Origin: Acidobacteriota bacterium
Lineage (GTDB): Bacteria; Acidobacteriota; Terriglobia; Acidiferrales; UBA7541
Direction: 5' to 3'
NCBI GenBank assembly: GCA_013289665.1
Contig: JABCZN010000009.1
Span: forward strand, 100,736-164,735
Length of the DNA stretch: 64,000 bases
This document shows positions 8,881-18,185 of the stretch, piece after piece. The translations under genes and the position numbers were made by a program. Under the pieces are notes generated by a model. That model was not told the origin of the DNA and made no database searches. It was given only the letters and a program-made list of their open reading frames with translations. Each line of letters opens with the position of its first letter. Within the stretch, counting starts at the first letter, position 1.

Positions 8881-9231
8881 GACGGGAAGGCGCGAACAGA
8901 TTCAAGCGGACAGGGAGCAGGGTGCGGCAAGCGGCACGGTTCGGACTGTGCCGTTCTTCTTTTTGGAGGGAACTTAACGCCCCGACCAGGTCGGCGTAAA
9001 CGCCTTCTGCCGAGGAAGCGCGCAGAAGCCGCTGAGAAGAGGAGAAATTGGAGCGTACGGGTACTGGGAAAGGAGTTCTAGGACTCGATTGAAGGGCGTG
9101 TGAACTGGATGGCAGAAATGTCGTCTGGCGGGGACAGAAGTTGGATGGAGAAGAACGTAAGTTGAAGTAAAGGAAGAGCTGGAAGATGGCAGGAGGCTTG
9201 CTCTGGATAAAGGTGTTGGGGGGGTGAGCCG
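8881..9231. other. Intergenic repeats upstream of a small ORF
   Basis: Contains GGCACGGTTCGGACTGTGCCG (imperfect hairpin near 8933), a CGCCCCGACCAGGTCGG unit (8978) and purine-rich ladder sequence. No further gene seen. Confidence 0.5.
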
Positions 9232-9321
9232 ATGGTGGTGATGATTCTCGGTTTGGCTGTGTTTGGGTTGTTTGTGTTTTCGTTGCTGACCTCGTATTTC
9301 TCAGAGCGGCGTCGGTCCTGA
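9232..9321 (+). CDS. 29-aa single-pass membrane peptide
   Basis: ATG at 9232, 29 residues, almost wholly hydrophobic (MILGLAVFGLFVFSLLTSYF) with an Arg-rich tail RRRS. A G-rich stretch precedes the start. Its stop codon lies inside an intrinsic terminator, which indicates a real, short, independently transcribed unit. It resembles KdpF-sized peptides in form, but no kdp genes are near. Function unknown. Confidence 0.5.
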   Translation: MVVMILGLAVFGLFVFSLLTSYFSERRRS

Positions 9322-9334
9322 CGCCGCTTTTATT
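9305..9334 (+). terminator. Intrinsic terminator overlapping the small ORF stop
   Basis: Perfect 9-bp stem AGCGGCGTC / GACGCCGCT (9305-9313 with 9320-9328), followed by TTTATT. Confidence 0.85.
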
Positions 9335-9556
9335 CTAAGCAAAATCTGAGCCGCAGTTCCCTGCCCTGGTTTTGGGGGATTGAGAATTGGTGTGGACATG
9401 GGTCTTGTCGAAGAGGAGCGTGCCGCGCCTGGCTAGAGCGCTTTTGTGTTTTGGTGATTGGATCCCCGGGCTGGCGCCCGAGGCTGACTTGTTCCGCGCC
9501 TTCGCCGCCTGGGAGATGGGCAAGCCTCAGGCCTTGAAGGCCCGAGCTACAAGCGA

Positions 9557-9904
9557 CTACTTTGCGGCGAGGCGGGCGTCGACGGCGTCGAGGGTGCGGA
9601 GAGAGTAGATTAGGGTGGCACCGGCGTTCATGGCCATGGCGACACCGAGGGCTTCGGCGATTTCTTCGCGGGTGGCGCCGGCTTTGAGGGCGTTATCGGT
9701 GTGGATGGTGATGCACCCATCGCAGTGGGTGGTGACGGCGACGGCGAGAGAGATGAGTTCGCGGACTTTCGGGCCGAGCTTGGAGTCCTTGGCGTTGGCG
9801 GCGGACAGGGTCTGGTAGCCGCGGACCGAATCAGGCGTGAGTTTCATGAATTGGGAAAGTTGGGCACCGATTTGTTTATGGTATTCATTCCAATCGAGCA
9901 TCAT
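9557..9904 (-). CDS. Carboxymuconolactone decarboxylase family (AhpD-like) protein
   Basis: 115 aa. ATG at 9904 chosen for GGAGG six bases upstream. The helical AhpD-like core carries the redox motif CDGCITIH (Cys-x-x-Cys-x3-His), typical of alkylhydroperoxidase/peroxidase-reductase members. Likely a cytoplasmic peroxide-related thiol protein, exact substrate unknown. Monocistronic by layout. Confidence 0.88.
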   Translation of the reverse strand: MMLDWNEYHKQIGAQLSQFMKLTPDSVRGYQTLSAANAKDSKLGPKVRELISLAVAVTTHCDGCITIHTDNALKAGATREEIAEALGVAMAMNAGATLIYSLRTLDAVDARLAAK

Positions 9905-10188
9905 GAGAGGCCTCCAAAATGAGGTGAGACGATGAAACTTGGAAAGTATACGACAGAAGGAGTGCCGGGCGATTGCTCGATGGTGCATGGATAGAAAACG
10001 GGAATCGGAAAACAGAAAACAGGAGGAGTAAAGACCGAACGCAGACACGCGGAGTGCGGTGAGGATTCACAGAGGAGAGGAAGAGTAGAGTACACCCGAG
10101 AGCTGGCAGAAGGGTCAAAGAGGGCTCGGAGAAGTGAGATCGTGGCTTTCGAAGGTCAGGGCCCAGCCTTAAAAGCCAAGGGGCAGTC

Positions 10189-10716
10189 TCAAGTTCCGCT
10201 GTTTGGGTAGCGTGACGGGAGGTCGAGCGACATTAGGATTTCGTCGGCGTATTGGTTGTTGTGCTTGAGGGCGTTTTTTTCGAGGCCGTACGGGCGAAAG
10301 CCGAGGGTTTGGTAGAGACGGATGGCGGGTTGGTTGTCGCTGACTACGGCGAGTTGGACTTGTTCTACTTTTTGACGGGCAGTGGCGATTACGGCCTGGA
10401 CGAGCAGGCGGCCGGCGCCCATGCGGCGTGCGGCGGGGCGGACGTACATGGCCCGGAGGAGGCCCTTGTGGGATTCCTTGAGGCCGGAGGCGATGGTGAA
10501 GCTGGCGGTGCCGATCAGCTCGGAGTTTTGGTAGGCGCCGAAGACGGCGGAGTTGGTTAGCCAGCCGGTGTAGCGGGTGAGAGGCTCATCCCTTTCGAAT
10601 TCGTAGGTGCTGCCGAAGGCTTCCGGGTTCAGGCGGAGGCCTTCGAGGCGGAGTTCGCGGAAGGATTCGGCGTCGGCGGGGGTTAGCTGGCGGATCTGGA
10701 TTTTGGAGGGAGGCAT
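10189..10716 (-). CDS. GNAT family N-acetyltransferase
   Basis: 175 aa from the ATG at 10716 (MPPSKIQIRQLTPADAESFR). The GNAT acetyl-CoA signature is near residues 105-125 (YVRPAARRMGAGRLLVQAVI), and NQPAIRLYQTLGF near 140-155 is the usual beta6/beta7 segment. Substrate cannot be told from sequence. Confidence 0.85.
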   Translation of the reverse strand: MPPSKIQIRQLTPADAESFRELRLEGLRLNPEAFGSTYEFERDEPLTRYTGWLTNSAVFGAYQNSELIGTASFTIASGLKESHKGLLRAMYVRPAARRMGAGRLLVQAVIATARQKVEQVQLAVVSDNQPAIRLYQTLGFRPYGLEKNALKHNNQYADEILMSLDLPSRYPNSGT

Positions 10717-10833
10717 GATTATAGATAACTCAAGAATGGGGAGTCGGACAAGATTTTTGGGGAATGAGGGAATTTCGGGGTGAGGGTTGCGGTGTGATAT
10801 TGTTTTGGGTTCGGTGATGGGCGCTGGTCGCAT

Positions 10834-11015
10834 GCGTGGGGAAGAGGGAAAATCCCAACGCAGAGACGCTCGGGACAGAGAGGAAGCGCAGAGAAAGAGG
10901 AAGAGCAGGGGGCTGGCTTCGAATGCCGGCGCTACATTCAGGAATTAAGAGAACGGACACAGGCGCCCGCCTCAGAAGGCGGCCGCCAGGAAGGCCGGGG
11001 AGCCGGGGGACAATT
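10834..11015. repeat. Repeats between GNAT and icd
   Basis: CGCAGAG ladder (about 10857-10905) and a GGCGCCCGCCTCAGAAGGCGG hairpin (10965-10986) that recurs in similar form at 26876 and 46266. Confidence 0.6.
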
Positions 11016-12437
11016 ATGAAGACTAGTTATAACGGGGTGGCGGTGCCGGGGGATGGCAAGGGGATCGGGTATGAAGGCGGCGCGCTGAAGGTGCCGGACA
11101 ATCCGATTATTCCGTTTATTGAGGGCGACGGGACGGGGAGAGATATCTGGAAGGCGTCGCGGCGGGTGTTTGATGCGGCGGTGGAGAAGGCGTACGGGGG
11201 GAAGCGGCGCGTGGCGTGGTTTGAGGTGTTTGCGGGAGAGAAGGCGTTCAATACGTTCAAGCAGTGGCTGCCGGATGAGACGGTGGATGCGGCGCGGGAT
11301 TTTCGGGTGTCCATCAAGGGGCCGCTGACTACTCCTGTGGGGGGCGGGATTCGTTCGCTGAATGTGGCGCTGCGGCAGATTCTGGATTTGTATGCTTGCG
11401 TGCGTCCGGTGCGGTATTTCCAGGGAGTTCCCTCCCCTGTTCGGGAGCCGGAAAAGATGGATGTTGTGATTTTCCGGGAGAACACGGAAGACGTCTACAT
11501 CGGGATTGAGTGGAAGAGCGGAACGCCGGAAGTGAAGAAGTTGCTGGAATTTTTGAACAAGGAAATGTTGAGCGGAGGGAAGAAACAGATCCGGATGGAT
11601 TCGGGCGTGGGAATCAAGCCGATTTCGCCGTTTGGGACGAAGCGGCTGGTGCGGCGGGCGATTCAGTATGCGCTGGCACACAAGCGGCCGCTGGTGACGC
11701 TGGTGCATAAGGGGAACATTCAGAAGTTTACCGAAGGCGCGTTTCGCGATTGGGGCTATGAGCTGGCGGTGGAGGAGTTTCGCGCTGAGACGGTAACGGA
11801 GCGGGAAAGCTGGATTCTGGGCAATTTGGAGAAGAATCCGGAGCTTACAGTGGAACAAAACGCGGCGATGATCGAGCCGGGGTTGGAGCAGGCGACGGAG
11901 GAGTTTAAGAAGGCGATTTATGCCGAGGTGAAGCGGACTTTGGATGCAATTGAGAGCTCGCATGGGAAGGGCCAGTGGAAGAAGAAACTGATGGTGAATG
12001 ACCGGATCGCGGATTCGGTGTTTCAGCAGATGCTGCTGCGGCCGAATGAGTACAGCGTGCTGGCGACACCCAATTTGAATGGGGATTATTTGAGCGATGC
12101 TTGCGCGGCGCAGGTGGGGGGATTGGGGATTGCGCCGGGGTCGAATATTGGCGATGGGTATGGGGTGTTTGAGGCTACGCACGGGACGGCGCCGAAGTAT
12201 GCGGATAAGGATGTGATTAATCCGAGTTCGGTGATGCTTAGCGGGGCGATGATGTTTGAGTTTATGGGTTGGAAGGAAGCGGCGAAGTTGATTGAGGATG
12301 GGATAGCCAAGACGATCCAGCAGAAGAGGGTGACGTACGATTTGGAGCGGTTGATGACCGGCGGGACGAAGTTGGGGACGAGCGCATTTGCGTCGGCGAT
12401 TATTGAGAACATGGTGGGATTGGCGGCGGGGAGGTAG
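11016..12437 (+). CDS. icd: Isocitrate dehydrogenase (NADP-type)
   Basis: 473 aa from the ATG at 11016 ([14 protein letters not shown]). Isocitrate to 2-oxoglutarate in the TCA cycle. Visible family marks: [11 protein letters not shown] at the N-terminus, the substrate-binding [12 protein letters not shown] (Ser of the phosphorylation loop), [30 protein letters not shown] (metal-binding Asp), and [20 protein letters not shown]. Slightly longer than the E. coli enzyme, in line with the acidobacterial/Thermus form. Followed on the same strand by malate dehydrogenase, another TCA enzyme. Confidence 0.95.
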   Translation: MKTSYNGVAVPGDGKGIGYEGGALKVPDNPIIPFIEGDGTGRDIWKASRRVFDAAVEKAYGGKRRVAWFEVFAGEKAFNTFKQWLPDETVDAARDFRVSIKGPLTTPVGGGIRSLNVALRQILDLYACVRPVRYFQGVPSPVREPEKMDVVIFRENTEDVYIGIEWKSGTPEVKKLLEFLNKEMLSGGKKQIRMDSGVGIKPISPFGTKRLVRRAIQYALAHKRPLVTLVHKGNIQKFTEGAFRDWGYELAVEEFRAETVTERESWILGNLEKNPELTVEQNAAMIEPGLEQATEEFKKAIYAEVKRTLDAIESSHGKGQWKKKLMVNDRIADSVFQQMLLRPNEYSVLATPNLNGDYLSDACAAQVGGLGIAPGSNIGDGYGVFEATHGTAPKYADKDVINPSSVMLSGAMMFEFMGWKEAAKLIEDGIAKTIQQKRVTYDLERLMTGGTKLGTSAFASAIIENMVGLAAGR

Positions 12438-12629
12438 TTGGAAAATGGAATTTGGAAAATAGAAAATGGGAAGAGGGATCGTCACATAAAGGTCGGGCGT
12501 TCGTGGCCGATTGTTTACCACCGGGATGTGCGAACGTGGGATTTAACACAGAGTGCACTGAGGTAGGAACACGGAGTTCACAGAGTTTGGAAGAGAAGAA
12601 AAGAAGGAATTAGGACCGAGGAGAAGAAG

Positions 12630-13571
12630 ATGAGCAGGAAGAAGGTTACGGTGGTGGGTGGTGGATTTGTGGGGTCGACTACGGCGCAGAGGATTGTGGA
12701 TCTGGAGCTGGCGGATGTGGTGTTGACGGATATTTTGGAGGGGGCGCCCGCGGGAAAGGCGTTGGATATGGTGGAGTCGACGCCAATTACGCGGACGGAT
12801 TCGTTTGCTACGGGAATTTCCACGGCTAATGGAGATTACAGCGCTACGGCTGGCAGCGATGTGGTGGTGATTACGGCAGGATTTCCGCGGAAGCCGGGGA
12901 TGAGCCGCGACGATTTACTGAAGGCGAATTACGACGTGGTGAAGGCGGTGGTGGAGCAGATTGTGAAGCACTCGCCAGACTGCATCATCGTGGTGGTGAC
13001 GAATCCGCTGGATGCGATGGCGCAGGCGGCGTTTCGCGTGAGCGGGTTTCCGAAGAACCGCGTGCTGGGAATGGCGGGGGTACTGGATTCGGCGCGGATG
13101 AGCGCGTTTGTGGCGATGGAGTGCAAGGTGAGCGTGGAGAATGTGCACTCGTTTGTGCTGGGCGGGCATGGAGACGACATGGTGCCGCTACCACGGTATT
13201 CGACGGTGGCGGGAATTCCTTTGCCGGATTTGCTGCCGAAGGAACGGATTGACGCGATTGTGGAGCGGACGCGGAAGGGCGGCGCGGAAATTGTGAATTT
13301 GCTGAAGACGGGGTCGGCGTATTATGCGCCTTCGGCGGCGGCGGTGGAGATGGTGGAAGCGATTTTGAAAGACAAGAAGAAGATTCTGCCGTGCGCGGTT
13401 TATCTGGAGGGCGAGTATGGGATTAAAGGGTTGTTTGTTGGTGTGCCGGTGAAGTTGGGGGCGGGCGGCGCGGAAGAGATTATTCAGATTAAGTTGACGG
13501 CGGAGGAAAATGTGGCGCTGCAGAAGTCGGCGGGGAGCGTGAAGGAGTTGGTGGGAGTGTTGGGGATTTAA
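12630..13571 (+). CDS. mdh: Malate dehydrogenase (LDH-like)
   Basis: 313 aa, ATG at 12630 with a purine-rich RBS (gaggagaag). Rossmann motif [12 protein letters not shown], substrate-binding Arg in [15 protein letters not shown], catalytic His in [12 protein letters not shown]. This is the bacterial LDH-like malate dehydrogenase that oxidises malate to oxaloacetate. The 190-nt gap to icd has repeats; co-transcription is possible but not shown. Confidence 0.95.
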   Translation: MSRKKVTVVGGGFVGSTTAQRIVDLELADVVLTDILEGAPAGKALDMVESTPITRTDSFATGISTANGDYSATAGSDVVVITAGFPRKPGMSRDDLLKANYDVVKAVVEQIVKHSPDCIIVVVTNPLDAMAQAAFRVSGFPKNRVLGMAGVLDSARMSAFVAMECKVSVENVHSFVLGGHGDDMVPLPRYSTVAGIPLPDLLPKERIDAIVERTRKGGAEIVNLLKTGSAYYAPSAAAVEMVEAILKDKKKILPCAVYLEGEYGIKGLFVGVPVKLGAGGAEEIIQIKLTAEENVALQKSAGSVKELVGVLGI

Positions 13572-13661
13572 CTGGAAGAAGGATGAGGAAATCGAAATAG
13601 CGAAGGATAGAAAACAGAGGCGCGCGTGGCAGGATAGATCGTTGACGAGCGTGAGGTTTTG

Positions 13662-14090
13662 GTGGACTTCAGGAAGTTGCTTGGCTTTAAGACGATTTAT
13701 GGGCCAGCGATATCGGTCGGCGTGCGGGATATGGAGCGAGCGGTCGCGTGGTACTGCGACAAACTGGAGCTCGACCACGAGCCGAAGAGAACCGACGTTT
13801 CCGAAGTGAAAATTGGATATCCCGGTGGGGAATTTGACCTAGTCCCCCTGATTCTTCTTGTGAAGATTCCCGAAGGGCACAGTAATGTTTATGCAGGGCG
13901 TCATCCTGTAATTTTCACCAGAAGATTGCAGGAAGTGCATGAGAAACTTGCTTCCAACGGGATTGCAGTTGGAGCGATTGAGCAGGATTCGGCGGGAAAT
14001 AGCTTTTTCAGATTTGTGGATTGCGAGGGAAACCAAATCGAAATTTGCCTTGAGCCAGGTCTACAGCCGCGATCTGGGGTGAATCGATAG
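13662..14090 (+). CDS. VOC (glyoxalase/bleomycin resistance) family protein
   Basis: 142 aa from the GTG at 13662 (a TTG lies one codon earlier). A single VOC-type unit: AISVGVRDMERAVAWYCDKL at the start and GNSFFRFVDCEGNQIEICLEPG at the end, the latter carrying the usual metal-ligand Glu region. Function within the superfamily unknown. GC is lower than in icd/mdh. Confidence 0.75.
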   Translation: MDFRKLLGFKTIYGPAISVGVRDMERAVAWYCDKLELDHEPKRTDVSEVKIGYPGGEFDLVPLILLVKIPEGHSNVYAGRHPVIFTRRLQEVHEKLASNGIAVGAIEQDSAGNSFFRFVDCEGNQIEICLEPGLQPRSGVNR

Positions 14091-14149
14091 CTGGCACGGA
14101 TTCAGGAGTGTTTACGCGAGAGAAAACGGGGATCATAGAAGAAGCAGCG

Positions 14150-14725
14150 ATGCGCCAGAAACTGCACATTATATTCATTGCCGCGTTCACTGTGCTAGCA
14201 ATAGCGGTGCTGAACGCTGCTGCGAGCCCGGCCGGGGAAACGTATAAGCAAAATGAGCAGGGGTTGGAGAAGCAGTTTGAGGGTTTTTTGAAGGCTTACC
14301 AGAGGGGCGATGACAAGGGGATGGACGAGAGTTTTGGCGTGTTTCGCTTGCCAAAAGCGAAGGAATGGTTTGGGGAACATTTTTCGGCGGAGGATGCGGC
14401 GAAGCTGGTTGCCGCTTACGATCGGGAAATGAGCGAAGCGGAAGCTTCGCTGATTGAAGACATGAACAAGGCGGATCCTGGGAGCCGGTTCCGGGTGCGA
14501 TGTGAAGCTCGGGGGGACAGTGGCGCGGGGCAAGGCAGTACGGGAGGGTATGGTTTTAAACCGGTGAAGCCGATAGCTGTGGAACAGTTCCGGTTGGAGT
14601 TCCGGTCGGGGAGCCACGATCAGAAATTTTCGTTTATTGCGAATTTTGTTTATGTGGACGGGGCGTACCGGTTTGTGGGCGGGGGTGGAGTGGCGTTCTG
14701 GGCGAAGCCGGGGGCGGGGCGGTGA
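14150..14725 (+). CDS. Secreted hypothetical protein
   Basis: 191 aa from the ATG at 14150. A signal peptide (residues 5-24, IIFIAAFTVLAIAVLNAAAS) precedes a charged, soluble region (FEGFLKAYQRGDDKGMDESF; EHFSAEDAAKLVAAYDREM). No family recognised. A strong terminator follows at 14807, so it is probably the last gene of its transcript. Confidence 0.6.
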   Translation: MRQKLHIIFIAAFTVLAIAVLNAAASPAGETYKQNEQGLEKQFEGFLKAYQRGDDKGMDESFGVFRLPKAKEWFGEHFSAEDAAKLVAAYDREMSEAEASLIEDMNKADPGSRFRVRCEARGDSGAGQGSTGGYGFKPVKPIAVEQFRLEFRSGSHDQKFSFIANFVYVDGAYRFVGGGGVAFWAKPGAGR

Positions 14726-14806
14726 GGGGCAGGGAGAGAACGGATAAAGAGAGAAAAAGATAACGCAGCGACGCTGAGAGCGCAGAGTTTCGCAGAGGAG
14801 AGTCGG

Positions 14807-14840
14807 AGGGGCACGCCCGATAACGTGCCCCTCTTTTTTT
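14807..14840 (+). terminator. Intrinsic terminator
   Basis: 9-bp stem AGGGGCACG / CGTGCCCCT (14807-14815 with 14824-14832), followed by CTTTTTTT. Confidence 0.85.
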
Positions 14841-15085
14841 GTAGCGCCGCGTTTTTTCTGAGCGGCCTACAAAAAGGAAGAAAACATAAGAGCCAATCTG
14901 AAGATGGGCCACTACAGAAGAAGAACCCAAGAGGGCGGGTAAAGCCGCCCCTACGTCAGCGAAGAGAAACCCAAGAGCGGGCCGGGCGAGCCCGGCCCCT
15001 ACAAGAGCGCGAGGACCCCAGGAGCGCAGCCAGGAATGGCTGTGCCACAAGAGGCGAAGAGCGCTGACATAAAAGTCAGCGCTAC
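14841..15085. repeat. Cluster of five different palindromic repeats
   Basis: In order: GCCGCG...GCGGC with CTAC (14844-14872), GCCAATCTGAAGATGGGC (about 14892), GGGCGGGTAAAGCCGCCC-CTAC (14934-14954), GGGCCGGGCGAGCCCGGCCC-CTAC (14979-15002), GCGCAGCCAGGAATGGCTGTGC (15024-15045), GCGCTGACATAAAAGTCAGCGC-TAC (15060-15085). Different stems, with the same CTAC-like tail on most. Confidence 0.8.
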
Positions 15086-16167
15086 AAGTGGAAGAGGCGG
15101 TCGGCGCCGATTACCAGGGCCAGGGTGAAGGCGGCGATGGCGATTTCGCCGATGAAACCTACGGCGAAGGGGCGGAGGCCTTGTAGGCGCATTTCGCGGA
15201 AGTTGGTGCGTAGGCCGACTCCGGCAAAGGTTAGGAGGAAGGCCCAGCGGGAGAGGTTGGCGAGGTTGGTGTTTTGGTCCTTGGTGAAGAAGCCGACTGT
15301 TGCCAGGACGGAGACTAGTAAAAAGCCCAGGACGAATTTCGGGAATTTTTGCCAGAGGAAGGCGGCTTTGTTGGTTACGGCTTGGGCTTGGCCGCGGCTG
15401 GCCCAGTAGATGGCGTAGGCGAGGACTACGAAGCCGATCAGGGCATTGCGGGTGGTTTTGACGAGGACGGCTAGTTTGGCGGCGGAGTCGGAGAAGAGGG
15501 CGCCGGCAGCGGTGGCTTCGGCGGTGTTGTCAACGGCGAGGCCGGCCCAGGCGCCGTAGGCGTGATCGCTCAGATGGAGAGCGTGGCCGATTAGCGGGAA
15601 GGTGAAGAGGGAGAGGGCACCGAGGGCTAGGATGGCGGCTATGGCGAAGGAGGAGTCTTCGTCGTCGGCTTCGATGGCGCCTTTGGTGGCGATGATGGCG
15701 CTGACGCCGCAGACGGCGGAGCCGACTGCTAAAAGCGTGGTGAGTTTTGGGCGAAGGCGGAAGAGACGGCCGAGGAAAGTCATGAAGGCTAGGGAGCCGG
15801 CGATTTCGATGAAGACGAGGAGCAGGCTTACGCTGCCGAGTTTCCAGACGTCGCCGAGCAAGAAGCGGGAGCCGAGGAGGACGATGCCGGCTTTTAGCCA
15901 GAATTCGTAGGTGGCGACGCCGGGTTTGAAGATTCTGGCGAGGCCGAAGATGTTGGAGATGGCCAGGCCGATGAGGATGGCCCAGAGGACGTATTCGATG
16001 TTGGGGATGGTCCAGTGGTGGGACTTGGCGTAGAGGTTGATATTTTTTTCAAGGAGTTTGCCGGCGAAGCCGATGACGGCGAGGAGGGCTACGCCGGGGA
16101 TCAGGCGGAGGAATTTGGTGGAGATGGAGATGGGAGGATTTTGGGGGAGCGCGATGGAGTCGGCCAT
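15082..16167 (-). CDS. YeiH/UPF0324 family putative sulfate (sulfonate/sulfite) exporter
   Basis: 361 aa from the ATG at 16167. About ten membrane helices. Family marks include VLLGSRFLLGDVW near residue 95, TTLLAVGSAVCGVSAIIATKG near 145, GAWAGLAVDNTAEATAAG near 205, and FLLTFAGVGLRTNF near 315. YeiH-type proteins are annotated as putative sulfate exporters and often accompany sulfur-metabolism genes. Here the gene is last in the minus-strand series after the sulfite reductase and siroheme genes, which supports a role in handling sulfite or sulfate. Confidence 0.85.
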   Translation of the reverse strand: MADSIALPQNPPISISTKFLRLIPGVALLAVIGFAGKLLEKNINLYAKSHHWTIPNIEYVLWAILIGLAISNIFGLARIFKPGVATYEFWLKAGIVLLGSRFLLGDVWKLGSVSLLLVFIEIAGSLAFMTFLGRLFRLRPKLTTLLAVGSAVCGVSAIIATKGAIEADDEDSSFAIAAILALGALSLFTFPLIGHALHLSDHAYGAWAGLAVDNTAEATAAGALFSDSAAKLAVLVKTTRNALIGFVVLAYAIYWASRGQAQAVTNKAAFLWQKFPKFVLGFLLVSVLATVGFFTKDQNTNLANLSRWAFLLTFAGVGLRTNFREMRLQGLRPFAVGFIGEIAIAAFTLALVIGADRLFHL

Positions 16168-16428
16168 GGTTTAGTTCCCTTCTGGTTTTGAAAATCGGAT
16201 AACAGATAACAGTGAGCAGCGATCAGGAAGCGGTTGGTTGCTGAGTTTGTCGGCGTTGGTGCGCGAACAGCACCGCCGGGTTTCGTTTCGGTTGAGGTCC
16301 TTCGGCCATCCTTGTCGGATGGCCTCAGGCACTTTCAAACCTCTGGAGCACCCGGCTGGGCCACCTGAAGGTGACCGCTACACGGGGCGGAAAACCCCAC
16401 CCTGAAAACAGCAGGGTGCGGCCCCCGC
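16168..16428. repeat. Intergenic repeats between 43-aa ORF and exporter
   Basis: GAGGTCCTTCGGCCATCCTTGTCGGATGGCC element (16292-16325, second copy of that at 4575), GGCCACCTGAAGGTGACC with CTAC (16359-16382) and a CCCCACCCTGAAAACAGCAGGGTGCGG hairpin (16394-16421). Confidence 0.75.
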
Positions 16429-16560
16429 TTACCAGGGGATGCGATGGATTACGCCTGCGCGGATTAGGATGGCGGCGGCTAGGGCGATTAGGACGGCCCA
16501 GGTGTCCAGCGAGAGGCGTGGGTTGGTCTTGGCGGCGCTAGTCGAGTTGTCGTTCCTCAT
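16429..16560 (-). CDS. 43-aa membrane peptide in the sulfur gene cluster
   Basis: ATG at 16560 preceded by GAAGGAGAAACACA, a good RBS. 43 residues: polar N-terminus (about 17), one membrane helix TWAVLIALAAAILIRAGVI, and a short tail HRIPW. It lies between the SUMT gene and the YeiH-type exporter on the same strand, so it could be an accessory subunit of the exporter. Not recognised; too short for usual gene callers. Confidence 0.55.
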   Translation of the reverse strand: MRNDNSTSAAKTNPRLSLDTWAVLIALAAAILIRAGVIHRIPW

Positions 16561-16671
16561 TGTGTTTCTCCTTCGAAGAAAAATCTGCTTGCGGGAGTGA
16601 GTGCCGATTGGAAGAACGGCCCGGCCCCTACAAAAGCGAGAGAAGAAGGCGGTGTAAAGCCGCCCCTACAT

Positions 16672-17568
16672 TTAGGAGATGCGGACATTGGGGAGACCTC
16701 CTTCGACGGCGTCGTGGAAAAAGTCGTGGGTGCTTGCGGCATCGGACAGGGTGGCGCAGGCGTTGGCGGAGGCGGCTACTCGGCCTATTAGGAGTAGGGC
16801 GGGCGCGGGGAGCGGAGCGAGTTGATTGAGGCCAGCTACCGTTGTGGCTTGTTGCGATTGATCGGGGTGGGAGGCTCTGGAGATTACTAGAACGGGTGTC
16901 GCGGGGGAGACGGCGGCGTCCTGGAGCCAGCGGGAGGCTTCGGCATAATTGGGGCCGGGCATGTAGACGACTACCGTGGTGTCGGCGGTTAGGCCGATGC
17001 CGGGGAGGAACTTTGATTCGGGGGCGCGGGAGAAGGTGGTGAAGAGGACGTGGGAGGATAGGCGACGATCGGTAAGGGAGACTTTTGCGGCTGCGGCTGC
17101 GCTGAAAGCGGCGGAGATGCCGGGGACTACTTCGAAATTGATTTTGGCTTCGCGGAGGGCTTGGATTTCTTCGGCGGCGCGGCCGAACAGGAGGGGGTCG
17201 CCTCCTTTGAGGCGGACTACGATTTTGTGCTTTGCGGCGTTGGCGAGGAGGAGCGAGTTGATGTCTTGCTGGATCAGGAGGCGGAAGCCGGCTCGTTTGC
17301 CTACGTCGATTCGTTCGGCGGTGGGGGGGATTAGATTCAGGATTTCGGGGCCGATGAGGGAGTCGTGGAGAACTACGTCGGCGGATTGGAGGATGCGGAG
17401 GGCTTTGATTGTGAGGAGTTCGGGATCGCCGGGGCCGGCACCGATTAGGAAAACTTTGGAAGAAAAGTGGTGGCCAGCGGATGAGTCGGAGGAAGAAAAG
17501 TCAAAACCCGCACCCTGAAAATCAGAGGGTGCGGCACCTAGGGTTTTAGAATGGATGGGCTTGGACAT
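16672..17568 (-). CDS. cobA: Uroporphyrinogen-III C-methyltransferase (SUMT)
   Basis: 298 aa, ATG at 17568. Methylates uroporphyrinogen III to precorrin-2 using SAM, the first step to siroheme. Clear motifs: VFLIGAGPGDPELLT (from about residue 39), VVLHDSLIGPEIL, VVRLKGGDPLLFGRAAEE, and VPGISAAFSAAA. The first 37 residues are not SUMT-like: GAAPSDFQGAGFDFSSS comes from a palindromic repeat and matches a peptide in the sulfite reductase downstream of the leader. The start codon overlaps the stop of the upstream gene by one base (TGATG), so translation is coupled. Confidence 0.92.
   Translation of the reverse strand: MSKPIHSKTLGAAPSDFQGAGFDFSSSDSSAGHHFSSKVFLIGAGPGDPELLTIKALRILQSADVVLHDSLIGPEILNLIPPTAERIDVGKRAGFRLLIQQDINSLLLANAAKHKIVVRLKGGDPLLFGRAAEEIQALREAKINFEVVPGISAAFSAAAAAKVSLTDRRLSSHVLFTTFSRAPESKFLPGIGLTADTTVVVYMPGPNYAEASRWLQDAAVSPATPVLVISRASHPDQSQQATTVAGLNQLAPLPAPALLLIGRVAASANACATLSDAASTHDFFHDAVEGGLPNVRIS
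17470..17540 (-). repeat. Composite palindromic repeat in frame at the SUMT N-terminus
   Basis: CCGCACCCT...AGGGTGCGG stem (17508-17516 with 17525-17533). The 28 nt at 17489-17516 are identical to 19541-19568 inside the sulfite reductase gene. Confidence 0.88.
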
Positions 17569-18185
17569 CAGGCGGCTCCTTCGGAGTTGTCTGTAGAGGT
17601 GGCTTGTTTGAGGAAGCGTTCGAACATGGGCTTACTGGCCAGGATATGGAGACAATGCTTGGTGGCTTCGGGATCCTGAGATTGGGCGCGGAGGGCTTCG
17701 CGGGCGGCGCCTAGCCACGCAAGCCAGGATTCGTATTCGGGGCCGAATTGGTCTTCAAGTTCTTTGCGGAGGCGCTGGGCCAACGCGGGGCTTTTGCCGT
17801 TGGTGGAGATGGCGATTTGAAGATCGCCGCGCTGGACGATCGAACCGTAGTAGAAGTGGCAGTGGTCGATGTCGTCTACGGCGTTGCAGAGGATGGAGCG
17901 TCGGTCGGCTTCATTGTAGACGGCTGCGTTCAGGTCTCGGATCGAGGTGGCGGCGATTACGAGGAAGGCGCCGCAGAGATCGTTGGGTTCGAAGGGCTTG
18001 GGGGACCAGGTGATTTGTTGGTTGCGGACCCATTCGGCCAGTTGGGGGGCGAGTTTGGGGGAGACTACGTGGACCTGGGCGCCGGCTTCGAGCAGGCCGG
18101 GAATTTTTTGGGCGGCGATCGAGCCGCCACCGACCACGAGGACTCGGCGGGAGTGAAGTTTCAGGAAAGCGGGGAAGAGGGACAT
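17568..18185 (-). CDS. Precorrin-2 dehydrogenase / sirohydrochlorin ferrochelatase (CysG N-terminal type)
   Basis: 205 aa from the ATG at 18185. NAD-binding RVLVVGGGSIAAQK at residues 13-26. NAVDDIDHCHFYYGSIVQRG and ISTNGKSPALAQRLRKELE match the dimerisation/catalytic part of CysG-N/Met8p-like enzymes. Oxidises precorrin-2 to sirohydrochlorin and may insert iron. Directly coupled to SUMT; both supply siroheme for the sulfite reductase encoded just upstream. Confidence 0.9.
   Translation of the reverse strand: MSLFPAFLKLHSRRVLVVGGGSIAAQKIPGLLEAGAQVHVVSPKLAPQLAEWVRNQQITWSPKPFEPNDLCGAFLVIAATSIRDLNAAVYNEADRRSILCNAVDDIDHCHFYYGSIVQRGDLQIAISTNGKSPALAQRLRKELEDQFGPEYESWLAWLGAAREALRAQSQDPEATKHCLHILASKPMFERFLKQATSTDNSEGAA

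Noticed and set aside
10938..12521. 527-aa minus-strand ORF opposite icd
   Set aside because: Arg/His/Pro-rich shadow of isocitrate dehydrogenase.
14841..15085. CRISPR array
   Set aside because: Units are different hairpins without equal repeats and spacers, and no cas genes are present.
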